A DNA stretch of 64,000 nucleotides from Pandoraea nosoerga (GCF_902459585.1 NZ_CABPSC010000002.1:310001-374000), one strand, 5' to 3'; positions 1-8,988 are shown, numbered from the stretch's first letter. Notes: generated by a model from the letters alone, not told the origin. Made by a program: numbers and translations.

Positions 1-217
1 TAAAAATCCGATCCAGCACGCGCTCCGAGCATACGTCGCCTTCGATGAATACCGGCGCACGCCCACAGATTTCGGCAATGCGCTCCACGACAATCCTGCG
101 GCTGTTGATCAGATTGTCGACGATGACCACGTCGTAGCCGCTGTCGAGCAGCGCCACGCATGTGTGCGAACCGATGTAGCCGGTGCCTCCCGTCACGAGA
201 ACTGTCTCACGACGCAT
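1..217 (-). CDS. galE: NAD-dependent epimerase, UDP-glucose 4-epimerase-like (N-terminal part)
   Basis: Only the first 72 codons lie in the window; the gene runs off the left edge. The protein starts at an ATG at 217 and opens with a Rossmann NAD-binding motif, 'VLVTGGTGYIGSHT', followed by 'VVIVDNL' about 20 residues later, which is the classic GalE N-terminus. GalE interconverts UDP-glucose and UDP-galactose and supplies nucleotide sugars for surface polysaccharides, which fits the glycan genes downstream. The catalytic Tyr-x-x-x-Lys lies outside the window, so another extended-SDR epimerase cannot be excluded. It is divergent from the ABC exporter gene. Confidence 0.8.
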   Translation of the reverse strand, partial: MRRETVLVTGGTGYIGSHTCVALLDSGYDVVIVDNLINSRRIVVERIAEICGRAPVFIEGDVCSERVLDRIF

Positions 218-530
218 TGTTGCGATCCTCTTGATCCTCTGGAATGCCGGCATCATAAGCCGGCACCCCCGACAAAGCAAATACAGCGAAAGCAAATACC
301 ATGCCGCCGCCGGCACGGTGCGCCTTTGGCGGTTGCAGCCGCCGGGCGCACGCCGCGCTGCCTATTTGCATGCGTTTGCAGTTTTCTCCCGTCTTCGCCC
401 CGTCAGCGCCGGTCATTGCCCGCGACTTGCCCGCCCATCCGCACGTTCCGGCCTTGGTACGAGTCTTGCGAATCCATGGGGTCCGAATCCATGGGGGCTT
501 GCCACGCCACGCCCGGCGACCACGAAGCTC
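218..530. other. Divergent intergenic region galE / ABC exporter
   Basis: No convincing gene lies in these 313 bases. Open frames continue through it, but they have no plausible ribosome binding site and their codon use is unlike the neighbours. The stretch holds a duplicated 'aagcaaatac' near 279-299, a sigma-54-type promoter at 455-470 and a duplicated 'aatccatgggg' near 471-497, just upstream of the exporter. Confidence 0.6.
455..470 (+). promoter_or_regulatory. Sigma-54 (-24/-12) promoter of the ABC exporter
   Basis: The sequence TGGTACGAGTCTTGCG matches the sigma-54 consensus TGGCACG-N4-TTGC at every position but one, with the required GG-N10-GC spacing. The -12 GC is about 61 bases before the exporter start at 531, so transcription would begin near 481. 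This is one of several such sites in the window. Confidence 0.65.
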
Positions 531-2828
531 ATGACACCGAAGACGAACTCCACCCCCGGCAACGTGAGATGGCAGATCGCGACCTACCTCTGGCAGGCGG
601 TGCGCGCGCACGGCTGGCGCGTGGTCATTGCGCTGGCGCTGCTCCTGGCGGCAAAGCTCGCGTCGGTGTCGGTCCCGGTCCTGCTCAAGCGCATCGTGGA
701 CGAACTGGGCACGCCCACGCCGGCCATGCTGCCCGTATTCCTGATACTCGGCTACGCCATCGTGCGTTTCCTGTCCAACGCCTTCAATGAAGTGCGCGAC
801 GTCGCCTTTTCCGAAGTCACGCAACGCACGGTCGCCGACCTCACCGTCAAGACCTTTTCCCACCTGCATCACCTGAGCGCGCGATTTCACGCGCAACGGG
901 AAACCGGTGCGGTCATTCGCGACATGGAAAAGGGCACCACGGCCGTGGGATTCCTGCTGGGCGTCTCGCTCTTCGCGATCGTGCCGACCGTCGTCGAGAT
1001 CGCGATGATTCTGGCGATCATCGTGCGCAACTACGGTGGCGGATTTCTCGCGATCATCGCCGTGACGTTCCTGTCCTACGCGGCGTGGACCGCCTACGCC
1101 ACGCGCCGGCGCATGCGCATGCAAAAGCAGGTCAACGCACTCGAAGCGGTGCAGAGCAGTCGCATCGTCGACAGCCTGCTCAATGCCGATACCGTGAAGT
1201 ACTTCGCGCGCGAGTCGTTCGAGACCGAGCGCCTGCGCGTGGTCGCCGACGACTGGGCGAAGGCGGGCGTGGCCAATCAGTCCGCGCTCTCGGCGCTGCA
1301 CATCGGGCAAAGCGCGTGCATCGGCGCCGGCATTGCCGCCGTCATGCTGCTCGCCGGTCAGCACGTCATGACACGCGCCATGACCATCGGCGATCTGGTG
1401 CTCATCAACGCGTACATCATCCAGGTGAGCTTGCCGCTCAATTCGCTGGGTTTCGTTTTTCGGGAGACGAACGATGCCATCAGCAACATCGAACGGCTTT
1501 TTGCGCTGCTGTTCGCCAGGGGCCGTCCGGACGAGGACAACGACGCGCGCGACGCGCGTGCGCTCGTCGTCACCGGCGGGGCCATCGAATTCTCGGGGGT
1601 GGACTTCAGCTACGAACCGGGTCGTCAACTCCTGCACGACGTTTCGTTTCGCGTGGGCAGCGGCCAGACAGTGGCGATCGTGGGCGGCAGCGGCTCGGGA
1701 AAATCGACGCTGGCGCGCCTGCTGTTCCGCTTGTACCAGCCCGACGCCGGCACCATACGCATCGACGGTCAGGATCTGCGCGAGGTCACACAGCAAAGCG
1801 TGCGCGACGCCATCGGCATCGTGCCGCAGGACACGATCCTGTTCAACGACACGCTCGCGTACAACATCGCTTACGGTCGCCCGGGCGCCACGCGCGCGGA
1901 CGTGGTCAAGGCCGCCCGCAGCGCGCAGCTCGCCCCGTTCATCGAAGCCCTGCCCGACGCCTACGAAACCCGCGTCGGCGAGCGCGGCATGCGTCTGTCC
2001 GGCGGGGAGCGTCAGCGCATCGCCATCGCTCGCGCCTTGCTCAAACGCCCGCCGATCATCGTTTTCGATGAAGCGACGTCGGCGCTCGACACCCGCACCG
2101 AGCGGGCGATCCAGGTCGAAATGATGCAACTGGCCGAACAACGCACGAGTTTGCTGATCGCACACCGACTGTCCACGGTGGTCGGCGCGGACTGGATCCT
2201 CGTGATGGACCGCGGGCGCATCGTGGAGCAAGGCCGGCACGACGATCTACTCGCCCGCGGCAGCGTCTACGCCCAGTTGTGGCACCTGCAGGAACAACAG
2301 CGCGAACTGGAGCAGGTCGAGCGCCGCGTCGTCATGCGCCCGGTCCGGCTGGTGCCTTTCGTCGAGGGCGTGCTCGACGCGCTGCGCGAGCCGTTGCTCG
2401 AGCATCGCACCGAGCTCAATCGCGAAATGGCCACGGACGACCCCGTCGTCACCATCGACGCCCCGGGCATGCACCACCTGCTGTGGGAAATTCTGCGCTT
2501 CGCCGTGGAAATGACAGGGCAGGGAGGACGGCTCGATGTTCGCGTGATGCACGGCGCGACGGAAGCGGCGATCGTGCTGGGCAGCCCGCTGTTCGACGCG
2601 CCCGAACTCTCGCTGCTCGACTTTACCGCCATCCAGGCGAGCCTGGAACAACACGGCGCATACCTCACGCGCACGCACGACGATGAGGGTGTCACCCTGC
2701 GCATCACGCTGCCGCTGGCCGTGCAGGGCCCCGGCGGCGAGCACGATCCTCCCGCGTCCCCCTCCGGAGAACCCCATGCCGACACTCACGCAACGCCTCA
2801 ACACCCCTCAGAACCTCACCGCCTTTGA
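531..2828 (+). CDS. Atm1/MsbA-type ABC exporter with a C-terminal GHKL-like extension
   Basis: The protein has 765 residues from the ATG at 531; the open frame continues further upstream without exporter-like sequence, so I chose this start. Residues 30-310 form a six-helix ABC transmembrane domain. The nucleotide-binding domain carries Walker A 'GGSGSGKST' (about 385), signature 'LSGGERQR' (about 489), Walker B 'IIVFDEATS' (about 509) and the H-loop 'AHRLST'. The order and length match heavy-metal/glutathione exporters of the Atm1 (ABCB7/HMT1) type, which act in the inner membrane. Unusually, about 175 residues follow the usual end. Part of this (about 640-735) reads like a degenerate histidine-kinase ATPase fold: a 'LLWEILRFAVEMTGQGGRL' helix/strand, then 'EQHGAYL', then 'ITLPL'. 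The substrate is unknown. A sigma-54 promoter lies upstream and the next gene overlaps it by 53 bases. Confidence 0.85.
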   Translation: MTPKTNSTPGNVRWQIATYLWQAVRAHGWRVVIALALLLAAKLASVSVPVLLKRIVDELGTPTPAMLPVFLILGYAIVRFLSNAFNEVRDVAFSEVTQRTVADLTVKTFSHLHHLSARFHAQRETGAVIRDMEKGTTAVGFLLGVSLFAIVPTVVEIAMILAIIVRNYGGGFLAIIAVTFLSYAAWTAYATRRRMRMQKQVNALEAVQSSRIVDSLLNADTVKYFARESFETERLRVVADDWAKAGVANQSALSALHIGQSACIGAGIAAVMLLAGQHVMTRAMTIGDLVLINAYIIQVSLPLNSLGFVFRETNDAISNIERLFALLFARGRPDEDNDARDARALVVTGGAIEFSGVDFSYEPGRQLLHDVSFRVGSGQTVAIVGGSGSGKSTLARLLFRLYQPDAGTIRIDGQDLREVTQQSVRDAIGIVPQDTILFNDTLAYNIAYGRPGATRADVVKAARSAQLAPFIEALPDAYETRVGERGMRLSGGERQRIAIARALLKRPPIIVFDEATSALDTRTERAIQVEMMQLAEQRTSLLIAHRLSTVVGADWILVMDRGRIVEQGRHDDLLARGSVYAQLWHLQEQQRELEQVERRVVMRPVRLVPFVEGVLDALREPLLEHRTELNREMATDDPVVTIDAPGMHHLLWEILRFAVEMTGQGGRLDVRVMHGATEAAIVLGSPLFDAPELSLLDFTAIQASLEQHGAYLTRTHDDEGVTLRITLPLAVQGPGGEHDPPASPSGEPHADTHATPQHPSEPHRL

Positions 2829-3327
2829 TATGACGCGCTACAACGGAAGTCACTTCGCCAATCGCGAAGCCGCCATCGAGGCGCTCGAATTGCTCATGCC
2901 CACGCTGCTGAGCGCCATGCAGAACGACACCGTGGGGCAGAGCGGCTGTCTGCACATTGTCGTGATGGACCCCGCAATGGGGCCCGATGTCGCAACGTTC
3001 GAGGAATCGATTCTCTATGAGCTCTCGCTGCCTGATCCGAAGCAGTGGGACGCCGACTACGGCGCCTATGCTCGCGCCAAGGCCCGCGTGTCGTGGCTCA
3101 CGGGCAAGGACAGCCGCGTCGTGCAGCTATGCGAACCGTACCGGCTGCGCAGCGGCGACACCAACCTGTGGGGCAGCGTCGCGCAACACGGCATCGTAGT
3201 GGCCGTATCCGGCGCACAGCCGCATTTCGACGAGGCGCTGGCCGGCTGTGTGGCGCACTGTCTGCGGGCCGTGGCGCAGCATCGCGCCAACAGCACGCCA
3301 GAGACGCTCGCGCTCTCGGACGACTGA
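2776..3327 (+). CDS. GlcG/HbpS-like protein of unknown function
   Basis: The protein has 183 residues and starts at an ATG at 2776 preceded by a good ribosome binding site (ccggaga). Its first 53 bases overlap the 3' end of the exporter gene in another frame, so the two are translationally linked. It has no signal peptide. By eye, the C-terminal part ('YARAKARVSWLTGKDSR', then 'GIVVAVSGAQPHFDEALAG') resembles the fold signature of GlcG/HbpS proteins, some of which bind haem or corrinoid-like ligands. The resemblance is weak and the function is unassigned. Coupling to an exporter suggests an accessory or ligand-sensing role, which is inference. Confidence 0.55.
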   Translation: MPTLTQRLNTPQNLTAFDMTRYNGSHFANREAAIEALELLMPTLLSAMQNDTVGQSGCLHIVVMDPAMGPDVATFEESILYELSLPDPKQWDADYGAYARAKARVSWLTGKDSRVVQLCEPYRLRSGDTNLWGSVAQHGIVVAVSGAQPHFDEALAGCVAHCLRAVAQHRANSTPETLALSDD

Positions 3328-3516
3328 ACGAGAGCGCCGCAGCACCGGGCATCGCCAAATTACATGCGGCTGGCAGAAAGGCAGGGCACGTATGCGGCCC
3401 TGCCGGCGCGTCGCATGTCGCAAACGCCCGGGCGACGCCCGCGCATCGTGTGGAACCCTTTACGAAACATGGGGTTACACGTACCGACCAAGCACGGCTC
3501 GTCGTCCTTTCGTGGC

Positions 3517-3532
3517 TGGCATGCAATTCGCT
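3517..3532 (+). promoter_or_regulatory. Sigma-54-type promoter of the glycan operon
   Basis: TGGCATGCAATTCGCT has exact GG-N10-GC spacing and differs from TGGCACG-N4-TTGCT at two positions. The -12 element lies 63 bases before the first gene of the operon (3594). Upstream, at about 3449-3479, an imperfect inverted repeat (GTGTggAACCC ... GGGGTTACAC) could be an activator-binding site. The rest of 3328-3593 holds no gene. Confidence 0.55.
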
Positions 3533-3593
3533 CTGTCTCCGACAGTTGTCCTGTCAACCGTTGTGCCATTCCGAATGTCATTCAGGAGTCAGC

Positions 3594-4358
3594 ATGTCAG
3601 CAAAGGAACATCAAGATGCGCGAGCGACAACCGAACCACCGCTGCGAGGCAAGAACGTCCTCGTGACGGGCGGTGCACGGGGCCTTGGCGCGGCGATTTG
3701 CGAGAACCTTGCGAGTGCGGGCGCGCGCGTCACGCTGGCCGACGTCGACCGCGCACTGGCCTCGACGACCTGCGAGCGCCTGACCGCGCGTGGGCTGGAC
3801 GTGGCGTTTCAATGCTTCGATGTTCGCCACGAAGCGTCGGTCACCGAGGCGGTCCATGACGCCCGCACGCGCATGGGCGGGCTCGATGTGGTCGTCAACA
3901 ATGCCGGTATCGACATCACCGCGCCGGTCGACGAAGTGAGCGCGAGCGCTTGGCACGACGTGCTCATGACGAACCTTTTCGGGCCGTACCTCCTGTGTCA
4001 CGCGGCCGTGCCGATGATGCGCGCGTGCGGCGGCGGACATATCGTCAACATCGCCTCGACGGCCGCCAAGCGCGCGTGGCCGAACGCATCGGCCTACCAC
4101 GCCACGAAGTGGGGACTGCTCGGCCTGTCGCATGCGCTGCATGCGGAGCTGCGCGATGCGGGCATCAAGGTCACCGCCATCGTCGCCGGCGGCATGCGCA
4201 CGCCGTTCCTGCTCGATCGCTTCCCCGACATCGACGAAACGACCCTGCAACCGCCCGAAAACGTGGCCAATACCGTGCGCTTCGTCCTGACGCAGCCCGA
4301 GGGCACCGTCATCCCGGAGGTCATGGTGCTGCCGATACGAGAAACATCATGGCCGTGA
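3594..4358 (+). CDS. Short-chain dehydrogenase/reductase
   Basis: The protein has 254 residues. The ATG at 3594 follows 'caggag' at an ideal distance. It is a classical SDR: cofactor motif 'TGGARGLG' (residues 25-32), 'NNAG' in the middle and the catalytic 'YHATK' near residue 168. It is the first gene of a same-strand run in which every following gene overlaps or nearly touches the previous one. It probably oxidises or reduces a sugar or sugar-lipid intermediate of the glycan made by the operon, but the substrate cannot be read from the sequence. Expression is predicted to depend on sigma-54 (site at 3517-3532). Confidence 0.85.
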   Translation: MSAKEHQDARATTEPPLRGKNVLVTGGARGLGAAICENLASAGARVTLADVDRALASTTCERLTARGLDVAFQCFDVRHEASVTEAVHDARTRMGGLDVVVNNAGIDITAPVDEVSASAWHDVLMTNLFGPYLLCHAAVPMMRACGGGHIVNIASTAAKRAWPNASAYHATKWGLLGLSHALHAELRDAGIKVTAIVAGGMRTPFLLDRFPDIDETTLQPPENVANTVRFVLTQPEGTVIPEVMVLPIRETSWP

Positions 4359-4969
4359 TCGCCGGCGAGCACACCCCGGAGGGCGCCATTCTGATCGACA
4401 AGGACGGCACGTTGATCGACGACGATCCGTTCAATGTCGAGCCAGCCCGGATCCGCCTGGCGCCCGGCGCAGAGCAGGCGCTGTGCGAGTTTGCGTCGCT
4501 GCGCTGGCCGGTGGCGATCGTTTCCAACCAGCCAGGCGTGGCGTTCGGGTACTTCGCGGAGTCGGAGCTCAACGGCGTGCGCGAGCACCTCGCGCGGGTC
4601 ATGGCGGACTACGGCGTCGATTTCGCCGGCTTTTTCTACTGTCCGCACCACCCTCAGGGCCGCGACGCCGCCTATCGCACCGTCTGCGCATGCCGCAAGC
4701 CGGCGCCCGGGCTGCTCCAGGCCGCCGCGCGCCACATCGGCGTGCCGCTGTCGCGCTGCTGGATGATCGGCGACATTCTCGACGACGTGGAAGCCGGCAA
4801 CGTGGCGGGCTGCCAGACGATCCTCGTCGACTGCGGCAACGAGACGCAATGGCGCACGGGCGCGCACCGCACGCCGGATCACACGGTGTCCGCCATCGAC
4901 CAGGCGGCGCGTCTGGTGGTCTCGCACGCGCGCGAGACGGCCAACATCGCCGTCGGGAGGTTGTCATGA
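4349..4969 (+). CDS. gmhB: HAD-IIIA phosphatase, D-glycero-D-manno-heptose 1,7-bisphosphate 7-phosphatase type
   Basis: The protein has 206 residues and its start overlaps the SDR gene by 10 bases. The HAD nucleophile motif is 'DKDGT' (Asp17 and Asp19). The motif III/IV region is 'WMIGDILDDVEAG'. Between them, from about residue 98, lies a zinc-loop pattern 'CPHHP ... CACRKP', which is diagnostic for GmhB/HisB-type phosphatases. GmhB removes the 7-phosphate on the way to ADP-heptose, the donor for the GT9 enzymes encoded next door. A housekeeping gmhB may exist elsewhere; this copy would then supply heptose for the operon's own product. Confidence 0.8.
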   Translation: MAVIAGEHTPEGAILIDKDGTLIDDDPFNVEPARIRLAPGAEQALCEFASLRWPVAIVSNQPGVAFGYFAESELNGVREHLARVMADYGVDFAGFFYCPHHPQGRDAAYRTVCACRKPAPGLLQAAARHIGVPLSRCWMIGDILDDVEAGNVAGCQTILVDCGNETQWRTGAHRTPDHTVSAIDQAARLVVSHARETANIAVGRLS

Positions 4970-6174
4970 GTTGCTGGCGCGCCGCGCGACGCATTCTCTG
5001 CGTCCGGCTCGACAACATGGGCGACGTACTGATGACGACACCCGCAATGCGTGCCCTCAGGCAGTCCGGGCATGAACGCCATCTCACCCTGCTGACGTCG
5101 TCGTCCGCCGCGAAGCTCGCACCGTTCCTCAATATGGTCGATGACGTATGGGCTTACGACGCGCCGTGGGTCAAGCACCCCGTGGCGTCCACGCCGCAGG
5201 CGGATCTCGACATGATCGAACGGCTGCGTCGCGCGCACTTCGACGCGGCGGTGATCTTCACGGTGTATTCGCAAAGCCCGCTGCCCGCCGCGATGATGTG
5301 TCGGCTCGCCGGCATTCCGCTGCGGCTCGCCCACTGCCGGGAAAATCCATACGAGTTGCTCACCGAGCGCATTGTCGAGAGCGAGCCGCATTCGGTGACG
5401 CGGCACGAAGTGGCGCGCCAGCTCGCGCTCGTGCAGTCGGTCGGCGCCATGACGTCGGACGAACGCCTCGGCTTCGACGTCCAGCGTCAGGATCGCCGGG
5501 CCATCGCCGAACTGCTCGCCGCGGCGCGTCATCACCACTCAGCCGGCCGCTGGCTCGTGATTCATCCGGGCGCCAGTGCGTCGTCGCGCCGGTGGCCTGC
5601 CGAGCGCTTCGGCGAGGCCGGCGCCCAGCTGGCGCGCGACTTCGACGGCATTGCCGTGACCGGCAGCCACGGCGAGCAGGCGCTCGTCGCGGCCGTCTGC
5701 GCCCGCATCGGCACAAAGGCGGTGCCGCTCGCCGGTGCATTGTCGCTGGGCAAGCTCGCGGCGTTGATCGAACGGGCCGATCTGCTGGTGGCCAACAACA
5801 CGGGCCCGGTCCATATCGCGGCGGCCGTCGGCACACCCGTGGTGGATCTCTACGCGCTCACCAACCCGCAGCACCGCCCCTGGCAGGTGCCGAACCGCGT
5901 GCTCAACGTCGACGTGCCATGCCGAAACTGCTACCGCAGCGTATGCGACCAGCCGGGCCACCCGTGCCTCACGGGCGTATCTCCGGACGCGGTCGTTGCG
6001 GCGGCGCGTCACCTGTTGCCGCGCATTTCGCCGGCCGGGCAGGACGGGCGCGACGAACCGCCCCGCGCGGCGTTGTTGCGTCCCGCACGCCATGACGCGC
6101 ACGACCGGTCCGCGGCCGGCACCGCCGTCCGTTCTGGTGTCGACGCACCCCACATTCTTGCAAGGAGCCGCTGA
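4966..6174 (+). CDS. GT9 glycosyltransferase (ADP-heptosyltransferase-like)
   Basis: The protein has 402 residues, starting at an ATGA overlap with gmhB. The N-terminal lobe has 'RLDNMGDVLMTTPAMRAL', the typical acceptor-side motif of the heptosyltransferase (WaaC/WaaF/WaaQ) family. The donor-binding lobe has 'IHPGASASSRRWP' and 'NNTGPVHIAAAVGTP'. A cysteine-rich segment (C-x2-C ... C) lies before a poorly conserved proline/arginine tail. It should transfer a heptose or related sugar from ADP-heptose on the cytoplasmic face. The pairing with gmhB, a carbamoyltransferase and a second GT9 points to a dedicated glycan rather than standard LPS core genes. Confidence 0.8.
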   Translation: MSCWRAARRILCVRLDNMGDVLMTTPAMRALRQSGHERHLTLLTSSSAAKLAPFLNMVDDVWAYDAPWVKHPVASTPQADLDMIERLRRAHFDAAVIFTVYSQSPLPAAMMCRLAGIPLRLAHCRENPYELLTERIVESEPHSVTRHEVARQLALVQSVGAMTSDERLGFDVQRQDRRAIAELLAAARHHHSAGRWLVIHPGASASSRRWPAERFGEAGAQLARDFDGIAVTGSHGEQALVAAVCARIGTKAVPLAGALSLGKLAALIERADLLVANNTGPVHIAAAVGTPVVDLYALTNPQHRPWQVPNRVLNVDVPCRNCYRSVCDQPGHPCLTGVSPDAVVAAARHLLPRISPAGQDGRDEPPRAALLRPARHDAHDRSAAGTAVRSGVDAPHILARSR

Positions 6175-6175
6175 C

Positions 6176-7987
6176 ATGCCGCCGTCCACAACGCGCTATA
6201 CCCTGGGCATCAATGCCGCATTTCACGACAGCGCCGCTTGCCTGATACGTGACGGTCAGGTCGTCGCGGCGGCCGAAGAGGAGCGCTTCACCCATATCAA
6301 GCACGGCAAGCGTCCCGTGCCGTTCTCGGCCTGGGAGCTGCCTTACCACGCCATCGACTATTGTCTTCAGGCGGCAGATATCGAAATGCGCGACGTCCAC
6401 GACGTGGCTTATGCCTACGACCCGTGGCGGCAAATCGCGCGCGGGGATATTCCCGGCATCGAGATGAGCGGCGAGAAGCCCGACGACGCAACGCAGGCGT
6501 TCATGCAACTGCCGTTGATGCCATCGGCGCATGCACGGGCTGCGGAAAACGGCTCGCCATGGGATCCGCTGTTCCTGTCCTACGTCGTCAACGCGCCGCG
6601 CCAGCTCGCCGACGGCGCACCGCACCATTTGCAAAGACGATTTCGCGGCCTGCGCCATGACGGCCCCTACCAGTGGCACCACGTGGAACACCACTTGGCT
6701 CACGAGGCCAGTGCGTTCCTTGCGGCGCCGTTCGAGCGTTGCGCGGTGCTGACGATGGACGGCCGCGGTGAGCTGGTCACCACGAGCTACGGCCTATTCG
6801 ACGGGAAGCGGTATCAGCGCATCAAACAGATCGACCTGCCGAACTCGCTCGGGCTGCTCTATGAGCGCATTACGCGGCATCTGGGGTTCCTGCATTCGTC
6901 TGACGAGTACAAGGTGATGGCGCTGGCCTCGTTCGGACAGCCGTCGTACCTGCCGGAGATGCAGGCGCTGGCGCGGTACGCCGGTCATGGCGCCTACGTC
7001 ACGCCGGAGCGCGATCTCACCGAGCTGCTGGGCCCGGCACGCCAGCGCGGCTGGCCGCTGGAGCAGCGCCACTTCGACATTGCGCGATCGTTGCAGGAGA
7101 CGCTCGAGTCGATCGTCCTCGACATGGCGCACTGGCTGGCGAAGGAGACAGGTGAGCGGTGCCTGGCGATGGCCGGCGGCGTGGCGCTCAACTGCGTGAT
7201 GAACGCGCGCGTGCGAGACGAGGGGCCTTTCGAATCGGTGTGGGTGCAGCCGGCCGCCGGCGATGCCGGGACGGCGTTGGGCGCGGCGCTGTGGGTCGAT
7301 TTCCAGCAGCGCGGCGCGCGCGGCGACTGGCGCATGGAGCACGCCTATCTCGGGCCGTCGTTCGAGGAAACGGAGATCAAGGCGTTTCTCGACGAGGCCA
7401 AGCTTCGCTACCGCCGGCTCGACGACGTGCCGCGCGAGACAGCCAGGCTGCTCGCGCAGAACCGCGTGATCGGCTGGTTCCAGGGGCGGATGGAGTTCGG
7501 GCCGCGCGCCCTTGGCGCCCGCTCGATTCTGGCCTCGCCGATCGACCCCGGCATGCAGCAGCGCCTGAACCAGATCAAGGACCGCGAGGACTTTCGTCCG
7601 GTCGCGCCGGTGGTGCTCGAAGAGAAGGCCCACGAGTGGTTCCGCCCGAGACCGCGCGATGGGGCCGGGCGAGGTGACAAGCTGTACGCGCCGTTCATGT
7701 TGTTCGTGTACGGCATTGTCCCTGGGCAGGACGCGCGTATTCCCGCGGTGTGCCACGTCGACGGCACGGCGCGGGTGCAGACCATCAACGCGTCGCAAAA
7801 CCCTGACTATCACGCGCTGCTCACCGAGTTCGAAACGCTGACCGGTGTGCCTGTGCTGGTCAACACGTCGTTCAACACGCGCGGCGAGCCTATCGTCTGC
7901 ACGCCGCGCGACGCGCTCGAGTGCTTCTGGGCGTCCCCCCTCGACGCCCTGGTCATCGGTCCGTTCCTGCTGGAGAAGGCGCAATGA
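6176..7987 (+). CDS. NodU/CmcH-type O-carbamoyltransferase
   Basis: The protein has 603 residues. The start at 6176 follows 'caaggag', one base after the previous stop. The N-terminal Kae1-like domain begins 'LGINAAFHDSAACLIRDG' and contains 'WHHVEHHLAHEASAF' (about 166-180), whose histidines bind iron in this family. The C-terminal YrdC-like part includes 'GRMEFGPRALGARSILASP' (about 435-455). Enzymes of this class move a carbamoyl group from carbamoyl phosphate, via carbamoyl adenylate, onto a sugar hydroxyl (nodulation factors, tobramycin, cephamycin). Here the acceptor is probably a sugar of the operon's glycan. Full length and motifs intact. Confidence 0.85.
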   Translation: MPPSTTRYTLGINAAFHDSAACLIRDGQVVAAAEEERFTHIKHGKRPVPFSAWELPYHAIDYCLQAADIEMRDVHDVAYAYDPWRQIARGDIPGIEMSGEKPDDATQAFMQLPLMPSAHARAAENGSPWDPLFLSYVVNAPRQLADGAPHHLQRRFRGLRHDGPYQWHHVEHHLAHEASAFLAAPFERCAVLTMDGRGELVTTSYGLFDGKRYQRIKQIDLPNSLGLLYERITRHLGFLHSSDEYKVMALASFGQPSYLPEMQALARYAGHGAYVTPERDLTELLGPARQRGWPLEQRHFDIARSLQETLESIVLDMAHWLAKETGERCLAMAGGVALNCVMNARVRDEGPFESVWVQPAAGDAGTALGAALWVDFQQRGARGDWRMEHAYLGPSFEETEIKAFLDEAKLRYRRLDDVPRETARLLAQNRVIGWFQGRMEFGPRALGARSILASPIDPGMQQRLNQIKDREDFRPVAPVVLEEKAHEWFRPRPRDGAGRGDKLYAPFMLFVYGIVPGQDARIPAVCHVDGTARVQTINASQNPDYHALLTEFETLTGVPVLVNTSFNTRGEPIVCTPRDALECFWASPLDALVIGPFLLEKAQ

Positions 7988-8988
7988 CATCGATGGATTG
8001 CGCGGCGCATTCCCGTCTCGTCGTGTCGGTCGTGGTGCCGACGTGGCGCCGTGCGGATCTGCTGCGCCGGTGCCTCGCGGCGCTGTGCGCACAGCGGTTC
8101 GACCCCACGGCGTTCGAAATCATCGTGGCCGACGACGGACCCGACGACGCAACGCGCGACGTCGTGGCCGAATTTCAGGCACGCACCGCCGGCGCCCCGG
8201 CCGTCATCTATCTGCCGATATCGAAGACGCAAGGGCCGGCCGCCGCGCGCAACGCCGGTTGGCGGCGGGCGCAGGCGCCGGTGGTGGCCTTCACTGACGA
8301 CGACACCATTGCCGATCCGCTTTGGCTGCGAGGCGGCTGCGCTGCGCTGCTGTGCGAGCCGCAGGCCGCCGCGGTGGCGGGCGAAATCGAGATGCCGATT
8401 TCCGATCCGCCCACGGATTACGAACGCGATGCGAGTGGACTCGCGCACGCCGAATTCGCCACGGCGAACTGCTTCGTGCGGCGCAGCGCGCTCGTGTCGG
8501 TGGGGGGCTTCGACGAGCGTTTCACGCGTGCCTGGCGCGAAGACGCCGACCTCATGTTCGCGCTGCGCAACGTTGGCGCCATCTCGCGCGCGCCTGGCGC
8601 GCGCGTGGTGCATCCGGTGCGTCCGGCGCACTGGGGGGTGAGCATCGGCCAGCAGTCGAAGGTCTTCTTCGACGCCTTGCTCTACAAGAAATACCCGGCG
8701 CTGTATCGGCGGCATATCCGGCCCTCGCCGCCCTGGTTGTACTACACGGCGGGCATTGCGCTGGTGCTCGCCGCGGGACTGACCATCTTCGCGCAGTACG
8801 TCGCCGCGGCTGCCGCGCTGGTGGTGTGGGCCGTCGCCACGGCCGTCTTCTGCGTCAGACGGTTGCGAAACACCGCGCGTACACCGGCGCACGTTGCCGA
8901 AATGATCTGGACTTCGATCGCCATTCCGCCGGTCTCGCTGTACTGGCGCCTGCGGGCCGGTCTTCATTTCAGGGTGCTATTCCTATGA
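7984..8988 (+). CDS. GT2 family glycosyltransferase with C-terminal membrane segment
   Basis: The protein has 334 residues, starting at an ATGA overlap with the carbamoyltransferase gene. It has a GT-A fold: 'VSVVVPTWRRADLLRRCL', a first acidic motif 'VADDGPD', the metal-binding 'FTDDDTIADP' (about 103) and 'WREDADL', where ED is the catalytic-base motif. About 50 hydrophobic residues near 255-305 form one or two membrane helices. It probably adds a sugar to a lipid-linked acceptor at the inner membrane. Sugar specificity cannot be told. Confidence 0.85.
   Translation: MTSMDCAAHSRLVVSVVVPTWRRADLLRRCLAALCAQRFDPTAFEIIVADDGPDDATRDVVAEFQARTAGAPAVIYLPISKTQGPAAARNAGWRRAQAPVVAFTDDDTIADPLWLRGGCAALLCEPQAAAVAGEIEMPISDPPTDYERDASGLAHAEFATANCFVRRSALVSVGGFDERFTRAWREDADLMFALRNVGAISRAPGARVVHPVRPAHWGVSIGQQSKVFFDALLYKKYPALYRRHIRPSPPWLYYTAGIALVLAAGLTIFAQYVAAAAALVVWAVATAVFCVRRLRNTARTPAHVAEMIWTSIAIPPVSLYWRLRAGLHFRVLFL

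Noticed and set aside
183-530. N-terminal extension of the ABC exporter by 116 codons
   Set aside because: The added sequence has no membrane or transporter features, and the sigma-54-type promoter at 455-470 lies inside it, so translation starts later.
207-2240. Long minus-strand open frame (677 codons) opposite the ABC exporter
   Set aside because: It is antisense to a complete exporter with all motifs, has no family similarity and reads as Arg/His/Ala-rich sequence typical of high-GC shadow frames.
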